Shown: positions 20,376 through 30,431 of the stretch, piece after piece
How positions within the stretch are numbered: the stretch's first letter is position 1
Layout: every line of letters begins with the position of its first letter
NCBI RefSeq assembly: GCF_000280495.2
Contig: NZ_CP018016.1
Location: 5,580,001 to 5,644,000, forward strand
Direction of reading: 5' to 3'
DNA: 64,000 bases
DNA from: Kosakonia radicincitans DSM 16656
Lineage (GTDB): Bacteria; Pseudomonadota; Gammaproteobacteria; Enterobacterales; Enterobacteriaceae
Program-made: the position numbers and the translations under genes
Notes under the pieces: generated by a model
Seen by the model: only the letters and a program-made list of their open reading frames with translations
Told to the model about the DNA's origin: nothing
Database searches by the model: none

Positions 20376-21635
20376 TTAAGAGCGCTTCATCATGTCGAAG
20401 AATTCATCATTTGTCTTCGTCATCGCCAGCTTGTTGATGAGGAACTCCATTGCATCAATCTCACCCATTGGATGGATGATTTTGCGCAGGATCCACATCT
20501 TCTGCAGCTCTTCCTGAGTGGTGAGCAGCTCTTCTTTACGCGTACCGGAACGGTTGTAATCAATCGCCGGGAAGACGCGTTTTTCTGCGATCTTACGGGA
20601 GAGATGCAGCTCCATGTTACCGGTGCCTTTAAACTCTTCGTAAATCACTTCATCCATCTTCGAACCGGTATCGATCAACGCAGTCGCGATAATGGTCAGG
20701 CTGCCGCCCTCTTCCACGTTACGCGCAGCACCGAAGAAACGCTTCGGACGATGCAGGGCGTTAGCATCCACACCACCCGTCAACACTTTACCGGAAGCCG
20801 GAACAACGGTGTTGTAAGCACGCGCCAGGCGGGTGATGGAATCCAGCAGAATGATAACGTCTTTCTTATGCTCAACCAGACGTTTGGCTTTTTCGATAAC
20901 CATTTCAGCAACCTGCACGTGGCGGGAAGCCGGTTCATCGAAGGTAGAAGCAACCACTTCACCTTTTACCAGACGCTGCATTTCCGTCACTTCTTCCGGA
21001 CGTTCGTCAATCAGCAGCACCATCAGTACGCAATCCGGATGGTTATACGCAATGCTCTGCGCGATGTTCTGCAGCAGCATGGTTTTACCCGCTTTCGGCG
21101 GCGCAACAATCAGACCACGCTGACCGCGACCGATAGGCGATGCCAGATCCAGTACGCGAGCGGTTAAGTCTTCGGTCGAACCATTACCACGCTCCATACG
21201 CAGACGAGAGTTTGCGTGCAGCGGCGTTAAGTTTTCGAACAGAATCTTATTACGCGCGTTTTCCGGCTTATCGAAATTCACCTCGTTAACTTTCAGCAGT
21301 GCGAAGTAACGTTCACCTTCTTTAGGTGGGCGAATCTTACCTGAAATGGTGTCACCGGTGCGGAGGTTGAAACGGCGGATTTGGCTGGGGGATACGTAGA
21401 TGTCGTCAGGGCCGGCGAGGTAGGAGCTGTCTGCGGAACGGAGGAAACCAAATCCATCCTGCAGAATCTCCAGCACACCGTCGCCAAAGATATCTTCGCC
21501 ACTCTTCGCGTGCTGCTTCAGGATGGCGAAAATGATGTCCTGTTTGCGCATACGGGCCAGGTTTTCCAGCCCCATATTTTCGCCGAGAGTGATCAGCTCA
21601 GAAACCGGCGTATTCTTTAATTCGGTAAGATTCAT
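20376..21635 (-). CDS. rho: transcription termination factor Rho
   Basis: 419 residues from the ATG at 21635 ([20 protein letters not shown]), identical in length to E. coli Rho. The RNA-binding cold-shock-like domain carries the RNP motif GFGFLRS near residues 61-67. The ATPase domain has Walker [10 protein letters not shown], Walker [15 protein letters not shown], and the Q/R-loop region. Forms a hexameric RNA helicase that ends Rho-dependent transcription. A longer frame from 21707 is the untranslated leader. Autoregulation through the leader is known in E. coli. Confidence 0.98.
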   Translation of the reverse strand: MNLTELKNTPVSELITLGENMGLENLARMRKQDIIFAILKQHAKSGEDIFGDGVLEILQDGFGFLRSADSSYLAGPDDIYVSPSQIRRFNLRTGDTISGKIRPPKEGERYFALLKVNEVNFDKPENARNKILFENLTPLHANSRLRMERGNGSTEDLTARVLDLASPIGRGQRGLIVAPPKAGKTMLLQNIAQSIAYNHPDCVLMVLLIDERPEEVTEMQRLVKGEVVASTFDEPASRHVQVAEMVIEKAKRLVEHKKDVIILLDSITRLARAYNTVVPASGKVLTGGVDANALHRPKRFFGAARNVEEGGSLTIIATALIDTGSKMDEVIYEEFKGTGNMELHLSRKIAEKRVFPAIDYNRSGTRKEELLTTQEELQKMWILRKIIHPMGEIDAMEFLINKLAMTKTNDEFFDMMKRS

Positions 21636-21722
21636 AATGGTGTGGGTTCTTAAACTCGGGGTAAATCTCGAACTTAATGTTGTGAATGGTATGGCAGGGT
21701 CATCCATGCCTGTTAACGGCCA

Positions 21723-21860
21723 TCAACTCATATCTGATCGGTGCCTGGTCACAAGAAAGTACGCAGAACTGAAACGATAAGACGGAATGAGTGATAAGCC
21801 CGGAATCTGTTTACTTCCGTCGCGGCGATATTGCTCTGCGGGAAGTATCGGGTAATGCAA
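21723..21860 (-). pseudogene. rhoL: rho leader peptide (rhoL) region, start codon not conserved
   Basis: Minus-strand sequence reads ...QIPGLSLIPSYRFSSAYFLVTRHRSDMS-stop, clearly related to the E. coli 33-residue RhoL (...SSLNPSCRFSSAYSPVTRQRKDMSR). The position of the E. coli ATG is not a start codon here. The only in-frame start I see is TTG at 21860, giving 45 residues, without a good ribosome site. The region may act as leader RNA for rho autoregulation whether or not it is translated. The remaining leader DNA (21636-21978) shows no other gene. Confidence 0.5.
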
Positions 21861-21928
21861 GGTTCAAACAACTAAAGGTATGTTCAAAACGAAGTCAAAA
21901 CTAAATTAGCACGGCAGAAGCCGGGCGT

Positions 21929-21958
21929 CCAGCGATCCTAAAAAATTAGGACGACTGG
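21929..21958 (-). other. inverted repeat between trxA and rho
   Basis: CCAG-CGA-TCCTA and TAGGA-CGA-CTGG arms form a long hairpin with one symmetric internal loop and an A/T loop, shortly after the trxA stop. It may be the trxA terminator, although no T-run follows on the minus strand. Confidence 0.4.
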
Positions 21959-21978
21959 CACGCCGGCAGAACCTGATA

Positions 21979-22308
21979 CTACGCCAGGTTGGCGTCCAGG
22001 AACTCTTTCAGTTGGCCTTTAGACAAGGCACCCACTTTGGTCGCAGCCACTTCGCCGTGTTTAAACAGCAGCAGGGTTGGGATACCACGAATACCGTACT
22101 TCGGCGCAGTGCCTGGGTTCTGGTCGATATTCAGTTTCGCAATGGTCAGTTTGCCTTCGTACTCATTAGCGACTTCATCCAGAATCGGGGCGATCATTTT
22201 GCACGGTCCACACCACTCTGCCCAGAAATCAACGAGAACAAGCCCGTCCGCTTTGAGTACATCCGTGTCAAAACTATCGTCAGTCAGGTGAATAATTTTA
22301 TCGCTCAT
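21979..22308 (-). CDS. trxA: thioredoxin 1
   Basis: 109 residues from the ATG at 22308 ([18 protein letters not shown]), preceded by GGAG. The active site is [10 protein letters not shown] (Cys33/Cys36 counting Met1), and the cis-Pro lies in RGIPTLLLF. General cytosolic disulfide reductase, reduced by thioredoxin reductase, and the donor for ribonucleotide reductase. A frame extending to 22383 runs into the promoter region and is rejected. Upstream of rho on the same strand and divergent from rhlB. Confidence 0.98.
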   Translation of the reverse strand: MSDKIIHLTDDSFDTDVLKADGLVLVDFWAEWCGPCKMIAPILDEVANEYEGKLTIAKLNIDQNPGTAPKYGIRGIPTLLLFKHGEVAATKVGALSKGQLKEFLDANLA

Positions 22309-22452
22309 ATATAACTCCACAGGAATAAGCCTGGTGTGTTGGTGTAGCATAAAACAACAACGTATTGATGCCACAATAACCAACTAAAGGTTGACTTTAT
22401 TTCACCGGATACGCTTTCGTAAAGCAATAGTAAGCTGATATTCTACCACACT

Positions 22453-23721
22453 ATGAGCAAAACACATTTAACTGAACAGAAGTTTTCCGACTTCGCCCTG
22501 CACCCAAAGGTGATCGAAGCCCTTGAAAATAAAGGGTTTCATAATTGCACGCCTATACAGGCTCTGGCTCTTCCGCTGACGCTGGCGGGCCGTGACGTTG
22601 CAGGTCAGGCGCAAACCGGTACCGGTAAAACGATGGCGTTCTTAACGTCAACGTTTCATTATCTCCTCTCTCACCCGGCAATCGAAGACCGTAAAGTGAA
22701 CCAGCCGCGCGCAATTATTATGGCGCCGACGCGTGAACTCGCGGTACAAATTCATGCCGATGCAGAACCGCTTGCGCAGTCAACAGGTCTGAAACTGGGT
22801 CTGGCTTACGGCGGTGATGGTTACGACAAACAGCTAAAAGTGCTGGAAAGCGGCGTCGATATTCTGATCGGCACAACCGGTCGTATGATCGATTACACCA
22901 AACAGAACCATATTAACCTGGCCGCAGTTCAGGTCGTGGTGCTGGACGAAGCCGATCGTATGTACGATCTGGGCTTTATTAAAGATATCCGTTGGCTATT
23001 CCGCCGCATGCCGGCAGCCACACAGCGTCTGAACATGCTGTTCTCCGCCACACTCTCTTATCGGGTACGTGAACTCGCATTCGAGCAGATGAACAACGCA
23101 GAATACGTCGAAGTGGAACCGGAACAGAAAACCGGCCACCGCATTAAAGAAGAGCTTTTCTATCCTTCTAATGAAGAGAAAATGCGTCTGCTGCAAACGT
23201 TGATTGAAGAAGAGTGGCCGGATCGCGCCATTATTTTCGCCAACACCAAACATCGCTGTGAAGATATCTGGGGCCATCTGGCTGCCGATGGTCATCGTGT
23301 TGGTCTGCTGACTGGCGACGTAGCGCAGAAAAAACGCCTGCGTATTCTTGATGAATTCACCCGCGGCGATCTCGATATTCTGGTCGCTACGGACGTTGCG
23401 GCGCGCGGTCTGCATATCCCAGCCGTTACCCACGTCTTTAACTACGATCTGCCGGACGACTGCGAAGACTACGTGCACCGCATCGGCCGTACGGGTCGTG
23501 CGGGCGCCAGCGGCAACTCTATCAGCCTTGCTTGTGAAGAGTACGCGCTGAACCTGCCCGCAATTGAAACGTATATCGGGCACTCAATTCCGGTGAGCAA
23601 ATACAATCCGGATGCGCTGCTCAGCGAATTACCGCCGCCGAAACGCCTGACGCGTTCGCGCTCAGGTAACGGTCCGCGCCGCAGTGGTGGTGCGCCACGT
23701 AATCGCCGTCGTTCAGGTTAA
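22453..23721 (+). CDS. rhlB: DEAD-box RNA helicase RhlB of the degradosome
   Basis: 422 residues. Q motif at the N-terminus ([14 protein letters not shown]...CTPIQ), Walker A AQTGTGKT (about 51-58), DEAD motif [16 protein letters not shown] motif, and motif [12 protein letters not shown]. The C-terminal tail is Arg/Gly-rich ([13 protein letters not shown]), fitting RNA and RNase E contact. It unwinds structured mRNA for PNPase and RNase E. gppA follows after 6 bases, so the two are probably co-transcribed. Confidence 0.97.
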   Translation: MSKTHLTEQKFSDFALHPKVIEALENKGFHNCTPIQALALPLTLAGRDVAGQAQTGTGKTMAFLTSTFHYLLSHPAIEDRKVNQPRAIIMAPTRELAVQIHADAEPLAQSTGLKLGLAYGGDGYDKQLKVLESGVDILIGTTGRMIDYTKQNHINLAAVQVVVLDEADRMYDLGFIKDIRWLFRRMPAATQRLNMLFSATLSYRVRELAFEQMNNAEYVEVEPEQKTGHRIKEELFYPSNEEKMRLLQTLIEEEWPDRAIIFANTKHRCEDIWGHLAADGHRVGLLTGDVAQKKRLRILDEFTRGDLDILVATDVAARGLHIPAVTHVFNYDLPDDCEDYVHRIGRTGRAGASGNSISLACEEYALNLPAIETYIGHSIPVSKYNPDALLSELPPPKRLTRSRSGNGPRRSGGAPRNRRRSG

Positions 23722-23727
23722 AAAAAT

Positions 23728-25212
23728 ATGCTTGGTTCCGCCTCGCTCTATGCCGCCATTGATCTTGGCTCCAACAGTTTTCATATGCTGGTTGTGCGCG
23801 AGGTGGCGGGAAGCATTCAGACGCTTTCCCGCATCAAACGCAAGGTTCGCCTCGCGGCGGGCCTGAGCAGTGAAAACCAGCTTTCCCAGGAAGCGATGGA
23901 ACGCGGCTGGCAATGCCTGCGTTTGTTTTCAGAGCGTCTTCAGGATATTCCCGCACAGCAAATCCGCGTTGTGGCGACAGCCACGCTCCGCCTGGCGGTT
24001 AACGCCCAGGAATTCCTCAACAAAGCGCAAGTCATCCTCGGTTGCCCGGTGCAGGTCATCAGCGGCGAAGAGGAAGCGCGTCTGATTTATCAGGGTGTTG
24101 CGCATACTACCGGCGGTGCGGATCAGCGTCTGGTGGTGGATATCGGCGGTGCCAGCACCGAGCTGGTGACCGGTACCGGCGCGCAAACCACTTCGCTGTT
24201 TAGTCTGTCGATGGGCTGCGTCACCTGGCTTGAGCGTTTTTTTACCGATCGCAATCTCGGACAGGAAAATTTCGACGCCGCAGAGCATGCTGCGCGTGAA
24301 GTGCTGCGCCCGGTCGCCGATGAGCTTCGTCGGCATGGCTGGAAAGTGTGCGTTGGCGCATCCGGCACCGTGCAAGCCCTGCAAGAAATCATGATGGCGC
24401 AGGGTATGGATGAGCGCATTACTCTCGCCAAACTTCAGCAGCTTAAGCAGCGCGCTATTCAGTGCGGGCGGCTTGAAGAACTGGAGATCGAAGGTCTGAC
24501 GCTGGAGCGTGCGCTGGTCTTTCCTAGTGGGCTGGCGATTCTGATCGCTATCTTTACCGAGATGAATATTGCCAGCATGACGCTGGCTGGCGGCGCGCTG
24601 CGTGAAGGTCTGGTCTATGGCATGCTGCATCTGGCGGTTGATCAGGATATTCGCAGCCGTACGCTGCGCAACATTCAGCGCCGTTTTATTATCGATACCG
24701 ATCAGGCCCGTCGCGTGACTGCGCTGGCAAAACGCTTTGCGTTGAGTGTAGAAAAAGAGTGGGAACTTGACGCCTACAGCATCGAAATACTGCAAGTTGC
24801 CTGCGAACTGCATGAAATTGGTCTGAGTATTGAGTTTAAACAGGCACCGCTGCATGCAGCATGGCTGGTACGCAATCTCGATCTGCCGGGCTTTACGCCA
24901 GCGCAGAAAAAACTGCTCGCCACGCTGCTGCTGAATCAGACCAACGCTGTCGATCTCTCTTCACTGCACCAGCAAAACGCCGTCCCGCCGCGCGTTGCGG
25001 AACATCTCTGCCGCCTGCTGCGCCTGGCAATTATTTTTGCCAGCCGCCGTCGCGACGATTTGTTGCCGGAAATTATCGTCAGCGCGCAAGGAGAAAAACT
25101 GACGCTGTCGTTGCCGCAGGGTTGGCTGAAAAGTCACCCGTTGGGCGCGGAGTTAATCGAGCAGGAAAGCCAGTGGCAAAGCTACGTCCACTGGCCGCTG
25201 GAAATCCAGTAA
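23728..25212 (+). CDS. gppA: guanosine-5'-triphosphate,3'-diphosphate pyrophosphatase
   Basis: 494 residues, Ppx/GppA family, E. coli length. It converts pppGpp to ppGpp and can act on polyphosphate. The actin-like ATPase fold shows the first phosphate motif [15 protein letters not shown] (about 8-22), the second motif [14 protein letters not shown] (about 136-149), and GASGTVQAL. The C-terminal half is HD-like helical. Some C-terminal positions (around 325-350) differ from E. coli as I remember it. Second gene after rhlB, ended by a strong terminator. Confidence 0.96.
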   Translation: MLGSASLYAAIDLGSNSFHMLVVREVAGSIQTLSRIKRKVRLAAGLSSENQLSQEAMERGWQCLRLFSERLQDIPAQQIRVVATATLRLAVNAQEFLNKAQVILGCPVQVISGEEEARLIYQGVAHTTGGADQRLVVDIGGASTELVTGTGAQTTSLFSLSMGCVTWLERFFTDRNLGQENFDAAEHAAREVLRPVADELRRHGWKVCVGASGTVQALQEIMMAQGMDERITLAKLQQLKQRAIQCGRLEELEIEGLTLERALVFPSGLAILIAIFTEMNIASMTLAGGALREGLVYGMLHLAVDQDIRSRTLRNIQRRFIIDTDQARRVTALAKRFALSVEKEWELDAYSIEILQVACELHEIGLSIEFKQAPLHAAWLVRNLDLPGFTPAQKKLLATLLLNQTNAVDLSSLHQQNAVPPRVAEHLCRLLRLAIIFASRRRDDLLPEIIVSAQGEKLTLSLPQGWLKSHPLGAELIEQESQWQSYVHWPLEIQ

Positions 25213-25216
25213 GCGT

Positions 25217-25243
25217 GAAGCCCGGTATCCGCCGGGCTTTTTA
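25217..25243 (+). terminator. terminator of rhlB-gppA
   Basis: AGCCCGG/CCGGGCT stem followed by five T on the plus strand. The last bases overlap the stop codon of convergent rep. Confidence 0.88.
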
Positions 25244-27262
25244 CTTCTCTTTCGCCTTCGCCAGCATGGCGCGAATATTTGCCACGTTGGCCTGCCCTTT
25301 GTGCATCCGCTCTTCAGCGCTCACCACTTTGCGCTCCTGCTCCCAGATCAGGTCATCCTGTGGTAATTCCAGCAGGAAACGGCTCGGCTCCGGCCGCACC
25401 AGTTCGCCATACTGACGGCGCTCCTTACAGAGGGTGAAAATCAGCTCCTTCTGCGCCCGGGTGATGCCCACATAAGCAAGGCGGCGCTCTTCATCGACGT
25501 TATCCTCATCGATGCTGCTCTGATGCGGCAGTAATCCCTCTTCCATACCGACCAGGAAGACATACGGAAATTCCAGCCCTTTGGAGGCATGCAATGTCAT
25601 TAGCTGCACCTGGTCAGATTCGTCATCGCTCTCACCGCGCTCCATCATATCGCGCAGGGTAAAACGCGTGACCACCTCCGCCAATGTCATCGGCTCATCC
25701 AGTTCGCTGCCTTCCAGCATTTCCGTCATCCAGCCAAACAGCGTGTTGACGTTTTTCATCCGCATTTCGGCGGCTTTCGGGCTGGGCGAGGTTTCAAACA
25801 ACCAGGATTCATAGTCAATGCCGTGGATCAAATCGCGCACCGCAGCAATCGGCTCACGCTCGGACAACTGTTGCACGTCGCCCAGCCACTGCGTAAAGCG
25901 CGTCAATGATTCATAGCCACGTCCAGTGAGCGTCTGATTCAGGCCAACATCAAAGCTGGCGGCAAACAGGCTTTTATTACGCAGCATCGCCCACTCACCC
26001 AGCTTTTGCAGGGTAGCGGAGCCAATCTCGCGCTTCGGCGTATTCACAATCCGCAAAAATGCGCTGTCGTCTTCCGTATTGGTCAGCACGCGCAAGTAAG
26101 CCAGCAGGTCTTTGATTTCCGGACGCGAGAAAAACGACGTACCGCCAGAGATTTTGTACGGGATGCGGTTCTGCATCAGGAATTTTTCAAACACCCGCGA
26201 CTGATGGTTACCACGATAGAGAATTGCATAATCTTTGTACTGGGTTTTGTTGACGAAGTGATGGGCGATCAGCTCCCCGGTAACACGTTCGGCTTCATGT
26301 TCTTCGTGATTCGCGCTAAGGATCTTCAGCTCCGGCCCGTAACCCAACTCTGAAAAAAGACGCTTTTCAAATACGTGCGGGTTGTTGGCGATCAGGATGT
26401 TTGCCGCTTTCAGAATACGCCCGGATGAGCGATAGTTTTGCTCCAGTTTAACTACCTGCAACGCCGGAAAATCCTGACTCAGCAGCACCAGGTTTTGCGG
26501 ACGCGCGCCGCGCCAGGAGTAGATCGACTGATCGTCATCACCCACCACCGTAAAGCGCGCGCGCTGCCCCACCAGCAATTTCACCAGTTCGTACTGGCTG
26601 GTATTGGTGTCCTGATATTCATCCACCAGCAGATAGCGAATCTTGTTCTGCCAGCGTTCGCGCACCTCTTCATTGCGCTGTAATAACAGTGTCGGCAGCA
26701 AAATCAAATCGTCGAAATCGAGCACATTGCACGATTTCATATGGCTATCGTACAGGCCATAGCAGTGAGCAAAAATACGATCGCGCTCGCCCTTTGCCTG
26801 TGCGGCAGCCTGCGGCGGCGTCAGTAGATCGTTTTTCCAGTTCGAGATCGTGGAGATCAACTGCTGCAATACCGCTTTGTCATCGTCGATCAGCCCTTCG
26901 GTCAGCTCTTTCAGCAGCGCAACCTGATCTGTGTCATCAAACAGTGAAAAGTTGGATTTCATCCCCAATGCGGCGAATTCACGCTTAATGATCGTTAGCC
27001 CCAGCGTGTGAAAGGTGGAGATCATCAAGCCGCGCGCCTCTTTGCGCCCCAGCGTCTGCGCCACACGCTCTTTCATTTCGCGCGCTGCTTTGTTGGTAAA
27101 AGTCACCGCCGCGATATGTTTTGCCTGATAGCCACAGCCGCGGATCAGATGAGCGATTTTGTTGGTGATCACGCGTGTTTTACCGGATCCCGCGCCAGCA
27201 AGCACCAGGCAGGGTCCGGTGACGAATTCGACGGCTTGTTGTTGTCCGGGGTTCAAACGCAT
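25241..27262 (-). CDS. rep: ATP-dependent DNA helicase Rep
   Basis: 673 residues from the ATG at 27262 ([16 protein letters not shown]), E. coli length. A 17-residue upstream extension to 27313 is possible but unlikely. UvrD/Rep superfamily 1, 3'-to-5': Walker A AGAGSGKT (22-29), Walker B VDEYQDTN, motif [16 protein letters not shown], and motif [12 protein letters not shown]. It works with the replisome (DnaB contact through the basic C-terminus) to clear nucleoprotein blocks. Convergent with gppA and divergent from ppiC. Confidence 0.98.
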   Translation of the reverse strand: MRLNPGQQQAVEFVTGPCLVLAGAGSGKTRVITNKIAHLIRGCGYQAKHIAAVTFTNKAAREMKERVAQTLGRKEARGLMISTFHTLGLTIIKREFAALGMKSNFSLFDDTDQVALLKELTEGLIDDDKAVLQQLISTISNWKNDLLTPPQAAAQAKGERDRIFAHCYGLYDSHMKSCNVLDFDDLILLPTLLLQRNEEVRERWQNKIRYLLVDEYQDTNTSQYELVKLLVGQRARFTVVGDDDQSIYSWRGARPQNLVLLSQDFPALQVVKLEQNYRSSGRILKAANILIANNPHVFEKRLFSELGYGPELKILSANHEEHEAERVTGELIAHHFVNKTQYKDYAILYRGNHQSRVFEKFLMQNRIPYKISGGTSFFSRPEIKDLLAYLRVLTNTEDDSAFLRIVNTPKREIGSATLQKLGEWAMLRNKSLFAASFDVGLNQTLTGRGYESLTRFTQWLGDVQQLSEREPIAAVRDLIHGIDYESWLFETSPSPKAAEMRMKNVNTLFGWMTEMLEGSELDEPMTLAEVVTRFTLRDMMERGESDDESDQVQLMTLHASKGLEFPYVFLVGMEEGLLPHQSSIDEDNVDEERRLAYVGITRAQKELIFTLCKERRQYGELVRPEPSRFLLELPQDDLIWEQERKVVSAEERMHKGQANVANIRAMLAKAKEK

Positions 27263-27410
27263 AAAAAGATCACTCAATGGAAAACGGGAGGGAGAAAACG
27301 TACACCACGTCATTCAGACTACATCAAGGCAGCAAAGCTAAATCCTCAGGAGTTTACAGAAGTAAGTTACCAGGTGAGCAGACGCAGCCAAAAGAGATCG
27401 AAGTGTATAA

Positions 27411-27740
<330 letters not shown>

Positions 27741-27744
27741 TAAA

Positions 27745-27776
27745 AAGCCCGGTGGCGCTAACGCTTACCGGGCTTA
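27745..27776. repeat. REP-type palindrome after ppiC, probable terminator
   Basis: AGCCCGGTGGCGC...GCTTACCGGGCTT is a typical REP palindrome; it directly follows the ppiC stop and may end or stabilise the transcript. Confidence 0.6.
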
Positions 27777-27795
27777 TGCTCGTTACTGCTTTACA

Positions 27796-27908
27796 TTCCC
27801 TATAGATTCCGGCTTGCGGGACAGTACATCCCCGGAAGTATAGAAAACTATATAACCGGGGTGTACGAACGCCGCCAACGCATCCGCAGGTCGAAAGACG
27901 ACGGGGAA
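27796..27908. repeat. ERIC-like degenerate repeat next to ilvC
   Basis: About 113 bases. TTCCCTATAG at one end and GACGGGGAA at the other resemble ERIC ends, and GAACGCCGCCAACGCATCCG resembles the right part of ERIC. The central ERIC hairpin is replaced by another: GTACATCCCCGG (27824-27835) and CCGGGGTGTAC (27856-27866) around an A/T-rich loop. It ends exactly at the ilvC stop codon. Reading it as a diverged ERIC relative is inference. Confidence 0.5.
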
Positions 27909-29384
27909 TTAACCCGCTACCGCGATACGTTTCATATCCGTCATGTAGCCACGCAGTTTCTGGCCCACTTTCTCAATCGCATGGTTGCGAATCGCTTCGT
28001 TCACATCACGCAGCTGCGCGTTATCAACCGCGCCTTCCGCAATCGCTTTGCCCAGATCGCCAGTTTGCAGCGTGGTCATAAACTCTTTCAGCAGCGGCAC
28101 GCAGGCATAAGAGAACAGGTAGTTACCGTACTCAGCGGTATCGGAGATCACGACGTTCATCTCATACAGGCGTTTACGCGCGATGGTGTTAGCGATCAGC
28201 GGCAGTTCGTGCAGAGACTCATAGTACGCAGACTCTTCGATAATGCCGGAAGCTACCATGGTTTCGAACGCCAGCTCAACGCCCGCTTTCACCATCGCAA
28301 TCATCAGTACGCCCTTGTCGAAGTACTCTTGCTCGCTGATTTTGCCTTCAAACTGCGGTGCAGTTTCGAACGCGGTTTTACCGGTCTCTTCACGCCAGGT
28401 CAGCAGTTTTTTATCGTCGTTGGCCCAGTCAGCCATCATGCCGGAAGAGAATTCGCCGGAGATGATGTCATCCATGTGTTTCTGGAACAGCGGCGCCATG
28501 ATGCCTTTCAGTTGTTCTGACAGGGCGTAAGCACGCAGTTTCGCCGGGTTAGACAGACGATCCATCATCAGCGTGATACCGCCCTGTTTCAGGGCTTCGG
28601 TCACGGTTTCCCAGCCAAACTGGATCAGTTTTTCGGCATAAGCCGGGTCAGTACCTTCAGCCACCAGCTTGTCGAAGCACAGCAGAGAACCGGCCTGTAA
28701 CATACCGCAGAGAATGGTCTGTTCGCCCATCAGGTCAGATTTCACTTCCGCTACGAAAGAGGATTCCAGAACGCCTGCGCGATGGCCACCGGTCGCCGCA
28801 GCCCACGCTTTGGCAATCGCCATGCCTTCACCTTTCGGATCGTTTTCCGGGTGAACAGCGATAAGCGTTGGTACGCCAAAACCGCGTTTGTACTCTTCGC
28901 GCACTTCGGTACCCGGACATTTCGGCGCGACCATCACGACAGTGATGTCTTTACGGATCTGCTCGCCCACTTCCACGATGTTGAAACCGTGAGAGTAGCC
29001 CAGCGCAGCGCCATCTTTCATCAGCGGCTGTACGGAACGCACAACGTCAGAGTGCTGTTTGTCCGGCGTCAGGTTAACCACCAGATCTGCCTGCGGGATC
29101 AGCTCTTCGTAGGTACCTACTTTAAAACCGTTTTCGGTCGCTTTACGCCAGGAGGCGCGTTTTTCCGCGATGGCTTCTTTACGCAGAGCGTAAGAGATAT
29201 CCAGACCGGAGTCGCGCATGTTCAGGCCCTGGTTCAGCCCCTGAGCGCCGCAGCCGACAATGACCACTTTTTTACCCTGAAGGTAGCTTGCGCCATCGGC
29301 AAATTCTTCACGCGCCATAAAGCGACATTTGCCCAGCTGCGCCAGCTGCTGGCGCAGGTTCAGTGTATTAAAGTAGTTAGCCAT
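27909..29384 (-). CDS. ilvC: ketol-acid reductoisomerase (class II)
   Basis: 491 residues, the long enterobacterial class II form. NADPH- and Mg-dependent isomerisation and reduction of acetolactate or acetohydroxybutyrate, the second common step of valine and isoleucine synthesis. The Rossmann motif is [15 protein letters not shown] (about 35-49). Metal ligands are expected in the helical C-terminal domains ([21 protein letters not shown] region). Divergent from its activator gene ilvY; induction by IlvY with substrate is known in E. coli. A GcvB seed lies just upstream of its start. Confidence 0.98.
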   Translation of the reverse strand: MANYFNTLNLRQQLAQLGKCRFMAREEFADGASYLQGKKVVIVGCGAQGLNQGLNMRDSGLDISYALRKEAIAEKRASWRKATENGFKVGTYEELIPQADLVVNLTPDKQHSDVVRSVQPLMKDGAALGYSHGFNIVEVGEQIRKDITVVMVAPKCPGTEVREEYKRGFGVPTLIAVHPENDPKGEGMAIAKAWAAATGGHRAGVLESSFVAEVKSDLMGEQTILCGMLQAGSLLCFDKLVAEGTDPAYAEKLIQFGWETVTEALKQGGITLMMDRLSNPAKLRAYALSEQLKGIMAPLFQKHMDDIISGEFSSGMMADWANDDKKLLTWREETGKTAFETAPQFEGKISEQEYFDKGVLMIAMVKAGVELAFETMVASGIIEESAYYESLHELPLIANTIARKRLYEMNVVISDTAEYGNYLFSYACVPLLKEFMTTLQTGDLGKAIAEGAVDNAQLRDVNEAIRNHAIEKVGQKLRGYMTDMKRIAVAG

Positions 29385-29398
29385 GGTAAGACCTCATG

Positions 29399-29406
29399 AT
29401 GTTGTG
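29399..29406 (-). promoter_or_regulatory. GcvB small-RNA target site before ilvC
   Basis: The minus strand reads CACAACAT, a perfect GcvB R1 seed (CACAACAY), just before the ribosome site GAGG and the ilvC start. ilvC is a reported GcvB target in Salmonella. Confidence 0.7.
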
Positions 29407-29500
29407 TTGTCGTGCTTATTGTTCAGTTCGCTGATTCGCGAGATTGAACCCACTATATGACAGGAAATGCGTTGCTTAAATTGATATATTAACAATGTCA

Positions 29501-29519
29501 CATTGCAATTTTTGCAATG
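29501..29519. promoter_or_regulatory. IlvY operator between ilvC and ilvY
   Basis: Perfect palindrome CATTGCAATTTTTGCAATG, ending 21 bases before the ilvY start. It matches the inverted TTGC/GCAA pattern of IlvY sites. A second, weaker TTGC-containing stretch lies at about 29463-29480 towards ilvC. Binding here would repress ilvY and activate ilvC. Confidence 0.75.
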
Positions 29520-29540
29520 TAAATTTGTGGAGCCTGTCTC

Positions 29541-30431
29541 ATGGATTTACGCGATCTGAAAACCTTCCTGCATCTGGCGGAAAGCCGCCATTTTGGCCGC
29601 AGCGCGCGCGCTATGCATGTCAGTCCCTCCACGCTTTCACGCCAGATCCAGCGGCTGGAAGAAGACCTTGGGCAGCCACTGTTTGTGCGTGATAACCGTA
29701 CCGTCACGCTGACCGATGCGGGAGAAGAGTTACGCACCTTTGCTCAACAAACGTTATTACAGTATCAGCAACTCCGCCACTCGATAGACCAGCAAGGCCC
29801 ATCGCTCTCCGGCGAACTGCACCTGTTCTGTTCGGTCACTGCAGCCTACAGCCATTTACCGCCAATCCTCGACCGCTTCCGTGCGGAGCATCCGTCGGTG
29901 GAGATCAAACTCACCACCGGCGATGCTGCCGATGCCATGGAAAAAGTGGTTACCGGTGAAGCGGATCTGGCGATTGCCGGCAAGCCGGAAACGCTCCCCG
30001 GCGCGGTGGCGTTTTCAATGCTGGAGAATCTGGCAGTGGTTCTGATTGCGCCGGCGCTGCCATGTCCGGTGCGTAACCAGGTATCACAAACCGAGCCTGA
30101 CTGGTCAACAGTGCCATTTATCATGGCCGATCAGGGGCCGGTGCGTCGGCGCATTGAGCTGTGGTTCCGCCGCCATAAAATCAGCAATCCCGCCATTTAC
30201 GCGACCGTTGGCGGACACGAAGCCATGGTCTCCATGGTCGCGCTGGGATGCGGCGTGGCGCTGATCCCGGAAGTGGTGCTGGAGAACAGCCCGGAGCCGG
30301 TACGTAATCGTGTGATGATCCTCGAACGTAGCGATGAAAAAACGCCGTTCGAGCTTGGCGTGTGCGTACAAAAAAAGCGGCTCTATGAGCCGCTTATCGA
30401 TGCATTCTGGAAAATTCTGCCGAACAACTAA
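29541..30431 (+). CDS. ilvY: LysR-type activator of ilvC
   Basis: 296 residues. The N-terminal winged helix-turn-helix (MDLRDLKTFLHLAESRHFGRSARAMHVSPSTLSRQIQRLEEDLG) is classic LysR; the rest is a periplasmic-binding-protein-like effector domain that senses acetolactate or acetohydroxybutyrate. Divergent from ilvC. Its last four bases overlap the end of convergent ilvA, leaving no room for a separate terminator. Confidence 0.97.
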   Translation: MDLRDLKTFLHLAESRHFGRSARAMHVSPSTLSRQIQRLEEDLGQPLFVRDNRTVTLTDAGEELRTFAQQTLLQYQQLRHSIDQQGPSLSGELHLFCSVTAAYSHLPPILDRFRAEHPSVEIKLTTGDAADAMEKVVTGEADLAIAGKPETLPGAVAFSMLENLAVVLIAPALPCPVRNQVSQTEPDWSTVPFIMADQGPVRRRIELWFRRHKISNPAIYATVGGHEAMVSMVALGCGVALIPEVVLENSPEPVRNRVMILERSDEKTPFELGVCVQKKRLYEPLIDAFWKILPNN

